Assembly (NCBI GenBank): GCA_964369625.1
Contig: CAYJFC010000002.1
Location: forward strand, 1-64,000
Source of the DNA: CAKOSP01 sp964369625
GTDB taxonomy: Bacteria > Bacillota_I > Bacilli_A > RF39 > UBA660
DNA length: 64,000 nt
Direction of reading: 5' to 3'
The notes below the pieces were generated by a model. That model was not told the DNA's origin. It was given only the letters and a program-made list of their open reading frames with translations, and searched no databases. Below are positions 35,921-43,885 of the stretch, one piece after another. The number at the start of each line of letters is the position of its first letter. Position 1 is the stretch's first letter. A program made the translations under genes and the position numbers.

Positions 35921-36439
35921 CTATATACGAACTATTTTATGTAATTTGATTATCAATTTATATAAGAAAAACATTGCAGGGATATTAAACAAAATGAAAA
36001 GAAAAGTCGCAGCACCAAAAGTAAGATTATAAACAATTAGAAAAACTGCTATATTTAAAATGAAACTTACTATTAATACTAACCTAGAGCTATTTATATA
36101 ATTTTTATTAATCTCAAAGCACAAATTTTCAACTATATTTTTATACCATATAATAGCTATTGGAATAAAAATAATAGTACAGGAAAAGAAAATTAATATT
36201 AATATAGTTATATATTTACTTATTTTTTTTTGCGTTAAAAAATAATCCCAAGAAAAGAAAGCTAAACAAATAATAAAGGTTATTAATATAGGCATCCAGT
36301 AGTAAGCAAAATTTTCAGTAGTACTCAGAGTTAATCCTGATATAGCTTTTAAACTAATTAAAAATAGAATGCTAATGCTTATAAGTATTACAATATTTAT
36401 AGTCATTAGAAGTTTATAAGTTTTTTTATTATTAATCAT
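35921..36439 (-). CDS. Five-helix membrane protein, unknown function
   Basis: A 172-residue protein with five predicted membrane helices (about 8-31, 46-64, 72-97, 117-136 and 140-162). No family recognised. I place the start at 36439, seven bases after AGGTGA; an ATG six bases further upstream touches that site. It precedes the HEFCH protein gene. Confidence 0.6.
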   Translation of the reverse strand: MINNKKTYKLLMTINIVILISISILFLISLKAISGLTLSTTENFAYYWMPILITFIICLAFFSWDYFLTQKKISKYITILILIFFSCTIIFIPIAIIWYKNIVENLCFEINKNYINSSRLVLIVSFILNIAVFLIVYNLTFGAATFLFILFNIPAMFFLYKLIIKLHKIVRI

Positions 36440-36486
36440 ATACATTCACCTAATTAAATTATATAACTAATACTTAAAATAATCAA

Positions 36487-36708
36487 TTATTTAAGCGTAT
36501 CTATTATACTACTTACAATATCTATATTATCTATAAGAGAGCTTATTTTATCACTAGTACGCTCTTTATACTTTATTTTCATATCCTTTAGAAAGGTATT
36601 ATAATTTATATTTCCTCGATTAAGTTCTTTAATATAATATGAATTTTCTTTTAAATAATTAAAATATTTTTCGTTTTTTCTAAAATCCATTTGAATATTA
36701 AGCTCCAT
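36487..36708 (-). CDS. ylbE: YlbE-like protein
   Basis: A 73-residue helical protein. The pattern YFNYLKENSYYIKELNRGN matches the YlbE family (Bacillus YlbE has QFLRENPYWYRRLSRNP at the same place), and the C-terminal part ends like it (VSSIIDTLK). Function is unknown. It follows ylbD by three bases, which is the Bacillus gene order and confirms both names. A GGAG site lies at the end of ylbD. Confidence 0.8.
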   Translation of the reverse strand: MELNIQMDFRKNEKYFNYLKENSYYIKELNRGNINYNTFLKDMKIKYKERTSDKISSLIDNIDIVSSIIDTLK

Positions 36709-36711
36709 TTA

Positions 36712-37068
36712 TTAATCTCCAAAAAATTTATTCATCGGTCTTGGACTAGTAGGTCCTTTTGATTTTAATATATTTGAAGCACCTTTTCCAGTTAATTCTT
36801 GTACAAAGCCTAATGCTTTTTGAGCTGTTCCTATGTGTTCTTGAATTGAATCCATATTTACATTTTTAAGTACATCACCTATTTTACCTAAACCACCAGT
36901 TATACCGGATTTATTAATACTTTCATATTTATTCCACACACTTCTATCCTGACCATACATGTCATATAATTCATAAAATTTTTGCCAAGTCATTTCACCA
37001 TTTTTTATGTAATCTACTAATTCTGGTTTATTTTTAACAAATTCCTTAAATTCTTCTTTTTTACTCAA
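36712..37068 (-). CDS. ylbD: YlbD-like protein (putative spore coat component)
   Basis: A 118-residue protein matching the YlbD family: KEFVKNKPELVDYIKNGEMTWQKFYELY at the start (residues 9-36) and a glycine-rich region followed by helix VNMDSIQEHIGTAQKAL. Bacillus YlbD has been reported as a coat protein; the function is otherwise unclear. The start is TTG, six bases after GGGTGA. That ribosome site lies within the 3' arm of the parC terminator hairpin, so translation may be held back by structure. Confidence 0.8.
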   Translation of the reverse strand: MSKKEEFKEFVKNKPELVDYIKNGEMTWQKFYELYDMYGQDRSVWNKYESINKSGITGGLGKIGDVLKNVNMDSIQEHIGTAQKALGFVQELTGKGASNILKSKGPTSPRPMNKFFGD

Positions 37069-37110
37069 AATAAATCACCCATTAAATTTTATGCTTTTAA
37101 TGAGTGATAT
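37066..37110 (-). terminator. parC terminator hairpin that also contains the ylbD ribosome site
   Basis: On the minus strand ATCACTCATTAAA pairs with TTTAATGGGTGAT (13 base pairs, one G-U), loop of about nine bases, then TTATTTT. The ribosome site GGGTGA of ylbD (37080-37075) is in the 3' arm. Confidence 0.75.
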
Positions 37111-37113
37111 TTT

Positions 37114-39609
37114 CTAAATTTTAAAATCTTCTGCAAATTCATCTAAAGAAAGTTGTTTTTTCTTAGAATTATTTTGTTCTTTTGTTTCTTCCTTGTTATC
37201 TTTTTTTTCATCTTTTAAATTAACTATATCTTTTTTTAGTACTACTTTATCAATGTTACTTTTGCTAATAACAGACCCAGTACTTTGTAAATCCATTATA
37301 GATATATCACTATTTTTCATTTCTAATATATCTAAGTCATTAATAATTAAATTAGTGTCTCTTGCACTTGTTAAATGAGCTGATATTATTTTGTAATCTT
37401 TTGCTTTAACTTTTTTGAATAACATATTTCCTTTTTTTGCTCTAGAAATATTTTCCAGTTCCACTAACTTACTTCTTTTTCCAGTTTTAAAATTAGTAAA
37501 GATATTTAAGTATTCATATTCTTCTTTTATAGCTGATGCATATACTACAAAATCATCTTTAAGAGATATTCCTTTAACACCACTTGCCTTAACTCCCACA
37601 ACAGGTATTTCAGCTGTATTATATTTTAGATAATAACCATTTGATGTTACAAAAATGCATTCTTCTTTTTCTATTTCTACGTTTAATAACTCGTCATCAT
37701 TTTTAAGTTTAAATGCCATTAATGGTTTAGAATATCTAGTTACTTCGAAATCTTTAAGTAACACCTTTTTAGTCATACCATTTTTTGTAAATAAACATAC
37801 ATTTTTACTTTTATCTTTTAATATAAGTGATGAAATAATTCTCTCTTCCGGACTTATCATAATAGTGTTAGATATATGTTTACCTAAATCCTTCCATTTT
37901 ACATCTGGTAAAATATGAACTGGTATATATAAATAATTCCCTAAATTTGTAAAAAGAAGTAATGTATCTTGAGTTGTAACTAAATACTGCCCGATGACAT
38001 AATCACCAGGTTTTACAAAAGCCTCATCATCGCTAGATGAATATGATTTATAACTTACTCTTTTAATATATCCTTCATTTGTTACCACTACTACTACATT
38101 TTCAGTTGGAATCATTTCCTTTAAATCAACTTTTACTTCTTCTATTTCATGCATGATTTCTGTTTTTCTAGGTGTTGCATATTCTTTTTTAATATTTTTA
38201 AGTTCTAATTTCATAACACTTTTTAGTTTATCTTCACTACCTAGTATTTCTTCTAACCCAGCTATTGCTTTTTTCAATTTTTCAGCTTCCTCTTCTAAAA
38301 TTACTACATCAGTATTTGTTAATCTATAAAGTTGCAGCTCAACTATTGCTTTAGCTTGTTCTTCAGTAAATTCGTATTTACTTACTAAATTTTTTATTGA
38401 ATCACTTTTGTTTTTACTAGATCTAATTAATGCAATAACTTCATCTAAAATACTTATTGCTTTTATTAAACCTTCAGTAATATGAAATCTTTTTTTGAAA
38501 TTTGCAAGATCAAATTCAAATCTTTTAATAAAAAAGTTTTTTTGATGTACTATGTAAGCATCAATAATATCTAAAATACCTAACTGTTTAGGAGTTCTAT
38601 TAACTATTGCCACCATATTATAATTGTAAGATATTTGCAGTTCTGTATTTTTAAGTAAATAGTTTAAAACAAAATTTTTGTTGGCATTTGCTTTTAAATC
38701 TATAGCAATTCTAAGACCAGTTCTATCAGTCTCATCTCTAACTTCTGCTATACCTTCTATTTTTTTATCAATTCTAATTGAATCTATTTTAGCAACTAAA
38801 TTTGCTTTATTAACTTCATATGGTATTTCAGTAACTATAATTTGATCTTTATTTTTTTCTCTTTTAAATTCAATTTTACTTCTAAGTATTACTCTACCTT
38901 TTCCAGTTTTAAATGCATCTTTAATTCCTTCAATTCCCTGTGCAATACCACCAGTAGGATAATCTGGACCTTTAATAAGTTCCATAATTGTATCTAAATA
39001 ACAATTAGGTGATTCAATTCTTTTTATTGTAGCATCAATTACTTCTCCTAAGTTGTGTGGAGGAATATTTGTTGCATAACCTGCTGATATACCACTTGCA
39101 CCATTTACGAGTAAATTAGGATATTTTGCAGGTAATACAGTAGGCTCTAAATATCTATCGTCAAAATTTGGCGACCAAGAAACTGTATTTTTTTCTAAAT
39201 CTTTTAATAATTCACTAGATATTTTGGCAAGCCTTGCTTCAGTATAACGATATGCAGCTGCACTATCACCATCCATTGAACCATTATTACCATGTATATC
39301 AATTAAAATATGATTTTGTTTCCACCACTGACTCATACGAACCATTGCATCATACACTGAAGAGTCTCCATGTGGATGATATTTACCTAAAACATCTCCA
39401 ACAGTAGCAGCACATTTAAAATATCCTTTATCATGAGTATATCCAGCTTTATGCATTGCAAAAAGAATTCTTCTTTGAACAGGTTTTAGACCATCTCTTA
39501 CATCTGGTATAGCTCTATCTTGTATTATTTCTTTAGCATATTTACCAAATCTATCACCCATTATTTCTTCAAGTGCATAATCTTGTATTTTTTTTATAAC
39601 ATCTTGCAT
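37114..39609 (-). CDS. parC: DNA topoisomerase IV subunit A
   Basis: An 831-residue type IIA topoisomerase subunit that cuts and rejoins DNA to unlink daughter chromosomes. The N-terminal breakage domain has RAIPDVRDGLKPVQRR, the quinolone-determining stretch GKYHPHGDSSVYD with serines at the two usual positions, and AAYRYTEARL with the catalytic tyrosine. A coiled-coil gate and a C-terminal beta-pinwheel follow, then a lysine/glutamate-rich tail. I call ParC and not GyrA because no GyrA box (QRRGGKG) is seen, and because it follows parE by seven bases. Confidence 0.92.
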   Translation of the reverse strand: MQDVIKKIQDYALEEIMGDRFGKYAKEIIQDRAIPDVRDGLKPVQRRILFAMHKAGYTHDKGYFKCAATVGDVLGKYHPHGDSSVYDAMVRMSQWWKQNHILIDIHGNNGSMDGDSAAAYRYTEARLAKISSELLKDLEKNTVSWSPNFDDRYLEPTVLPAKYPNLLVNGASGISAGYATNIPPHNLGEVIDATIKRIESPNCYLDTIMELIKGPDYPTGGIAQGIEGIKDAFKTGKGRVILRSKIEFKREKNKDQIIVTEIPYEVNKANLVAKIDSIRIDKKIEGIAEVRDETDRTGLRIAIDLKANANKNFVLNYLLKNTELQISYNYNMVAIVNRTPKQLGILDIIDAYIVHQKNFFIKRFEFDLANFKKRFHITEGLIKAISILDEVIALIRSSKNKSDSIKNLVSKYEFTEEQAKAIVELQLYRLTNTDVVILEEEAEKLKKAIAGLEEILGSEDKLKSVMKLELKNIKKEYATPRKTEIMHEIEEVKVDLKEMIPTENVVVVVTNEGYIKRVSYKSYSSSDDEAFVKPGDYVIGQYLVTTQDTLLLFTNLGNYLYIPVHILPDVKWKDLGKHISNTIMISPEERIISSLILKDKSKNVCLFTKNGMTKKVLLKDFEVTRYSKPLMAFKLKNDDELLNVEIEKEECIFVTSNGYYLKYNTAEIPVVGVKASGVKGISLKDDFVVYASAIKEEYEYLNIFTNFKTGKRSKLVELENISRAKKGNMLFKKVKAKDYKIISAHLTSARDTNLIINDLDILEMKNSDISIMDLQSTGSVISKSNIDKVVLKKDIVNLKDEKKDNKEETKEQNNSKKKQLSLDEFAEDFKI

Positions 39610-39616
39610 GTTTCAC

Positions 39617-41524
39617 CTAATTTCTATAGTCATCTTCTAATGTAAAGATAACATTTTCATTAATCCATTCTTTACGAGGTTCTACTTTATCTCCCATAAG
39701 TGTACTAACTCTTTTTTCTGCCATAGCAGCATCATCTATATTTATTCTAATTAAACTTCTAGTATCAGGATCCATCGTTGTTTCCCATAACTGATCAGGA
39801 TTCATTTCTCCAAGTCCTTTATATCTTTGAATTGAATAATTTTTTGTAGTATTTCTTTTTTCATCTTCTAGTTCTTCATCAGAATATAAATATTTAAAGT
39901 TTTTCCCTATCGTAAATTTATAAAGAGGAGGAAGTGCTAAATATAACTTTCCTGCTTCTATTAAAGGTCTCATATATCTATAGAAGAAAGTTAATAGTAA
40001 TATTTGGATATGTGCTCCATCTACATCAGCATCTGTCATTATTATAACTTTATCATAATTAGCTTCACTTACTTCAAATGACGAACCAATACCTGCACCT
40101 ATTGTATATATAAGTGTATTAATTTCTTCATTTTTCATAATATCATCCATATTCGCTTTTTCTGTATTAATTACTTTACCTCTAAGAGGAAGTATTGCTT
40201 GAAATTTACGATCACGGCCACCTTTTGCAGATCCACCTGCTGAGTCTCCTTCTACTAAAAAAAGTTCATTAATTTTTGCATTTTTACTTTGAGCTGGCGA
40301 AAGTTTACCTGATAAATTTTTTTCAAATTTATTTTTATTTTTACCATTTCGAGCATCTTCACGAGCTTTACGAGCAGCTTCTCTTGCTTGTTTACTTCTC
40401 AATGCTTTATCCAAAATTGTTAATGCTATTTCTTTATTTTCTTCTAAAAAGAATTTTAAATTTTCATATGTAATACTTTCAGTTACACTTCTTGCCTCAG
40501 GTGTTCCAAGTTTACCTTTAGTTTGGCCTTCAAATTCAAGTAAATTTTCTGGTATTTTTAAATTAAGAACTATACTTAAACCTTCTCTAACATCTGTACC
40601 ATCTAAATTAGCATCTTTTTCTTTTAATATATTATTATTTCTAGCATAGTCATTAAAAGCTTTCGTAATACCAGTTTTAAACCCTACTTCATGTGAACCA
40701 CCATCACTAGTTTTTACATTATTAACAAATGACATAATATTTTCATTATAACTATCTGTATATTGCATAGCTATTTCAACATCTATTTTTTGTTTATTAC
40801 CTTTAAAATTAATTACTTTATGTAGTACATTTTTATCTTCGTTTATATATTCAACAAAGCTTATAAGACCATTTTCATAATGAAATTTAGCTTCTTTCCC
40901 ATCAGCCTCATCTATTACCTCTACAGTTAAATTATTCAATAAAAATGCTGACTCTTGCATTCTTTCACAAATAGTTGTATATGAAAAATTACAATTTTTA
41001 AATATTGTATCATCAGGCATGAATGTAACTGTCGTACCTGTTTTTTTAGATGTACCTACTTCTTTTAAGGGCTCTAAAACTTTTCCACCATCGTGAAATT
41101 TAATTTCAGAAGTTTTCCCTTCCCTATTAATAGATACAATCATCTGTTTAGATAGCGCATTTACAACTGAAGCTCCAACGCCATGTAGTCCACCAGAAAC
41201 TTTGTAACCAGCTTCCTGAAATTTACCACCAGCATGAAGCACTGTATAAATCACTTCTGGAGTTGATTTACCCGTTGCATGCATACCAATTGGTACCCCG
41301 CGGCCATTATCGCTAACTGTTATACTACCATCTTTATTTAATATGAGTTTTATATAATCACCAAAACCATTGATAACTTCATCAATTGAATTATCTACTA
41401 TTTCCCATACTAAATGATGCATACCACGCTTATCTGTTGAGCCGATATACATACCTGGACGTTTTCTAACTGCCTCTAATCCTTCTAAAACTTTTATACT
41501 TGATTCATCATAATTTACTGTCAT
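39617..41524 (-). CDS. parE: DNA topoisomerase IV subunit B
   Basis: A 635-residue ATPase subunit partnering ParC. The GHKL ATPase has IVDNSIDE, DNGRGVP and GLHGVGASVV; the transducer carries QTKGKLGTPEA; the TOPRIM domain has LVEGDSAGGSA, LPLRGKVINTEKA and MTDADVDGAHI; and the end has YKGLGEMNPDQLWETTMDP. The opening YDESSIKVLEGLEAVRKRPGMYIGST is typical of ParE. GGTGA precedes the ATG. It forms an operon with parC. Confidence 0.92.
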   Translation of the reverse strand: MTVNYDESSIKVLEGLEAVRKRPGMYIGSTDKRGMHHLVWEIVDNSIDEVINGFGDYIKLILNKDGSITVSDNGRGVPIGMHATGKSTPEVIYTVLHAGGKFQEAGYKVSGGLHGVGASVVNALSKQMIVSINREGKTSEIKFHDGGKVLEPLKEVGTSKKTGTTVTFMPDDTIFKNCNFSYTTICERMQESAFLLNNLTVEVIDEADGKEAKFHYENGLISFVEYINEDKNVLHKVINFKGNKQKIDVEIAMQYTDSYNENIMSFVNNVKTSDGGSHEVGFKTGITKAFNDYARNNNILKEKDANLDGTDVREGLSIVLNLKIPENLLEFEGQTKGKLGTPEARSVTESITYENLKFFLEENKEIALTILDKALRSKQAREAARKAREDARNGKNKNKFEKNLSGKLSPAQSKNAKINELFLVEGDSAGGSAKGGRDRKFQAILPLRGKVINTEKANMDDIMKNEEINTLIYTIGAGIGSSFEVSEANYDKVIIMTDADVDGAHIQILLLTFFYRYMRPLIEAGKLYLALPPLYKFTIGKNFKYLYSDEELEDEKRNTTKNYSIQRYKGLGEMNPDQLWETTMDPDTRSLIRINIDDAAMAEKRVSTLMGDKVEPRKEWINENVIFTLEDDYRN

Positions 41525-41551
41525 TTATATTTTCACCAATGATATTATAAC

Positions 41552-41577
41552 AAAAAAAAGCGCCATTAGGCAACTTT
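41552..41577 (-). terminator. Terminator after the acidic membrane protein gene
   Basis: AAGTTGCC and GGCGCTTT form an imperfect stem around TAAT, followed by a run of T on the minus strand. Confidence 0.6.
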
Positions 41578-42397
41578 ATTTGTCAATATTGTACGTTTCT
41601 CCTGAAATTGAGTTAATATCAAAAGGTTTTTCCTCAACAGATTTAACTTTTTTCTTTGGTAAATCTATACCAGTTTTTGTAGGTTTAAGCTCTTCTGATA
41701 CTTCCTCTATTTTTTCTTCTTCTGGTTTTTTAGCAGCATACACAGAACTAAAAATTTCTGATGACTTAAATGCTGGTTTTTTTTCTTCTTCTTTATTTTC
41801 AAATATATCCATTACTTCATCAAAGTTAAGTTCTGGCAATTTAATTTCTTCCTCTACTTCATTTACTACTTCTTGAACCTTTTCTTCAATTTTTTTTGTA
41901 ACTGGTTCTATTTGTTTTTCTTCAGTTACTACAACTGGCTCTATAATTTTTTCCTCTTCCACTTCTACTGGTTTTTTTTCATCAAAAGTAGTAACTTCCA
42001 CATTTTCTTCTTTTATTTCTACAGGTTTTTCTTCTAATTTCGTTTCTGAAACTGGTTCAAAAGCTGGCATAATAATCGTATCTGATAATTCAGCATCTTC
42101 TTTTTTTTCTTCTGTAACTGGTAAAGTTTTAGGAATTGGTGGCAATAAAATATCCACGTTTTCTGCTTTTTTTACTGGTTCAGGCTTTACTTCAGTTTCC
42201 ACTTTAACTTCATTTTTTTCTTCTTTAAAAGCTTTTTCTAAAGCTAGTTTTTCTAATTTTTTTGTTTCTTCTATTTTTTGATCTTTTTTCCCTAAAAATA
42301 AAACTAACAAAAACAAAACTACTAAAACTACTATAGCTATAATTAAATATAATGTAAAATTTTCTATATTGTATAAGTTATTAAAAAATTCTTGCAT
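41576..42397 (-). CDS. Membrane-anchored, glutamate/lysine/valine-rich protein
   Basis: A 273-residue protein with one N-terminal membrane helix (about 14-38) and a long cytoplasmic tail of low complexity, rich in Glu, Lys, Val and Pro (repeated EEK, PVE and EEKKPVE patterns between about 45 and 210). Such tails are usually disordered. The layout, one helix then an acidic disordered tail, recalls ZipA/EzrA-type or other scaffold proteins, but there is no real similarity to call. I use the ATG at 42397, ten bases after GGGG; a GTG nine bases upstream abuts the site. Confidence 0.6.
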   Translation of the reverse strand: MQEFFNNLYNIENFTLYLIIAIVVLVVLFLLVLFLGKKDQKIEETKKLEKLALEKAFKEEKNEVKVETEVKPEPVKKAENVDILLPPIPKTLPVTEEKKEDAELSDTIIMPAFEPVSETKLEEKPVEIKEENVEVTTFDEKKPVEVEEEKIIEPVVVTEEKQIEPVTKKIEEKVQEVVNEVEEEIKLPELNFDEVMDIFENKEEEKKPAFKSSEIFSSVYAAKKPEEEKIEEVSEELKPTKTGIDLPKKKVKSVEEKPFDINSISGETYNIDK

Positions 42398-42460
42398 TTT
42401 AAACACACCCCTTTATTCTAATATATATTCAGTTTAACATGTATTATTCTTTTAATCAAT

Positions 42461-42485
42461 AAAAAAATAGTGAATTTCACTACTT
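42461..42485 (-). terminator. Terminator after yneF
   Basis: GTAGTGAAATTCACTA hairpin followed by a run of T on the minus strand. Confidence 0.65.
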
Positions 42486-42489
42486 TACA

Positions 42490-42699
42490 TTATTTATAAC
42501 GATTCATTTGACTCATTACTTGTTTGACTTGTTTCTGACTAGGTTTTCTCCCCATTTGACTCATCATTACTTCAATCATTTTTTCATTAATTGGTGGATT
42601 TTTTTCAAGCATTCTTTTCATTAAAAATCTTGCTACAAAAAAACCTATTATAAGTCCAATAATTAATCCTATTACTATATATAATATTTGTTCTAACAT
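42490..42699 (-). CDS. yneF: YneF family protein (UPF0154)
   Basis: A 69-residue protein with a single N-terminal helix (about 5-27, glycine-spaced: GLIIGLIIGFF) and the family block ARFLMKRMLEKNPPINEKMI, then a basic end with MGRKPSQKQVKQVMSQM. The function is unknown. It sits next to sirA as in Bacillus (yneE-yneF), which supports both identifications. Confidence 0.88.
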   Translation of the reverse strand: MLEQILYIVIGLIIGLIIGFFVARFLMKRMLEKNPPINEKMIEVMMSQMGRKPSQKQVKQVMSQMNRYK

Positions 42700-42740
42700 A
42701 TTATCACTCCTTGATATAATTTTACTATAAAACTAGTATT

Positions 42741-43160
42741 TTAACAACTAATAATTTTTTCTACCCAAAAATAATCTTTATTCTTAAAATCACAAACAAA
42801 TAAATTTGGATTTAAATATATTTTTTCAAATATATTTTTTTTATTGATATTTGTTTTTAGAGTTAAGTGAGTTAAATGGGTTTTTAATACTAATGTTTCA
42901 TCTCTGTATTTGTTATACACTTTATGTGAATTTTTATTCATCATATAAAAATCATTATCTTTAAAATTATCAAACAAAAATTTATTTACATCATTTTTTT
43001 GAAAAGGTACCGCTATTTGTTCAAATAAATTTAATCCTAAATTTATTTCATTTTTACCCATATAATAAATATTTTCTAAAGTTTGATATAAATTATAAGG
43101 ATTATCCTTTGTTAAAATTTTAAATTCTTTATTAATATAAAAAATGTAGAAAGTTCTCAT
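42741..43160 (-). CDS. sirA: Sporulation inhibitor of replication SirA
   Basis: A 139-residue protein of the SirA (YneE) family. In Bacillus, SirA binds DnaA domain I and stops new rounds of replication once sporulation begins. Similarity is low overall, as is usual for this family, but the C-terminal motif LFVCDFKNKDYFWVEKI matches the Bacillus FLAMDFNSQRYGWLNPV. The N-terminal beta strand MRTFYIFYINKEF also fits, and yneF is the neighbour. A Spo0A box lies at the predicted -35. The start follows GGTGATT. Confidence 0.7.
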   Translation of the reverse strand: MRTFYIFYINKEFKILTKDNPYNLYQTLENIYYMGKNEINLGLNLFEQIAVPFQKNDVNKFLFDNFKDNDFYMMNKNSHKVYNKYRDETLVLKTHLTHLTLKTNINKKNIFEKIYLNPNLFVCDFKNKDYFWVEKIISC

Positions 43161-43201
43161 ATCTAATCACCATCTACATTTTAATATACATTAACTAATT
43201 A

Positions 43202-43213
43202 TTTTGTCGAATT
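43202..43213 (+). promoter_or_regulatory. Spo0A box at the sirA promoter
   Basis: TTTTGTCGAATT matches the Spo0A consensus TTTTGTCGAAAA except at two final positions. It covers the -35 region (TTCGAC on the minus strand) of a promoter whose -10 is TATATT at 43188-43183 with a 17-base spacer, 42 bases upstream of the sirA ATG. Boxes act in either orientation. Confidence 0.6.
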
Positions 43214-43246
43214 AAAACTTTTTGTTCTAACTTTTGATAAGGTTTA

Positions 43247-43885
43247 TTACTTTTCTATTTCTACAAATCTAATTGTTTTTATTTTTTGTACTAAATTAGG
43301 TAAATCATTTCCATTAACTGGTGTTGATGCTATTTTATCTACTACATCCATTCCAGCTATAACTTTACCAAAAGATGCATATAAACCATCTAATGATGTT
43401 GCATCTTGGTGAACAATGAAAAATTGTGATGATGCTGAATCCATTGTTTCAGCAGTATCTGGATTACCACCACGTCTTGCCATTGATAATACTCCTCTTT
43501 CATGAGATAAATTATTTTCTATACCATTTAATTCAAATTCACCTTTAATATTTTCATCAGATCCTCCTGTTCCATTACCTAGAGGGTCTCCTGTTTGAAT
43601 CATAAAGTTTTCAATAACTCTATGAAAAATTATGCCATCATAAAATTTTTCATCAATTAGTTTTTGCATATTAGCAACAGTTATTGGTGCCACTTCAGGA
43701 TATAACTGTGCAATAATTATATCATCGTTTTCCATTTCAATTTTAATATAATTTGTAATTTCTTCAGTTTCTTTAAATTCCATATCTTCTATATTCCCTT
43801 CTGTAATATAAGTTACTTCTTCAGTACCACACCCAGTTATAAAAATTAAACTAAATGCAGTTATTATTGTTAATATTTTTTTCAT
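43247..43885 (-). CDS. Cyclophilin-type peptidyl-prolyl isomerase lipoprotein
   Basis: A 212-residue protein with a lipoprotein signal (LIFITGCG, lipidated Cys about 19) and a cyclophilin domain (about 40-205). Motifs: FHRVIENFMIQTGDPLGNGTGG, a QFFI core (SSQFFIVHQD) and LDGLYASFGKVIAG. It speeds proline isomerisation during folding of exported proteins at the outer membrane face. The ATG at 43885 follows TGGAGG and overlaps the end of the sensor kinase gene by four bases, so it is last in the NRPS operon. Confidence 0.9.
   Translation of the reverse strand: MKKILTIITAFSLIFITGCGTEEVTYITEGNIEDMEFKETEEITNYIKIEMENDDIIIAQLYPEVAPITVANMQKLIDEKFYDGIIFHRVIENFMIQTGDPLGNGTGGSDENIKGEFELNGIENNLSHERGVLSMARRGGNPDTAETMDSASSQFFIVHQDATSLDGLYASFGKVIAGMDVVDKIASTPVNGNDLPNLVQKIKTIRFVEIEK

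Noticed and set aside
37114..41524. GyrA/GyrB in place of ParC/ParE
   Set aside because: No GyrA box is visible in the A subunit and the B subunit opening and gene order parE-parC fit topoisomerase IV better.
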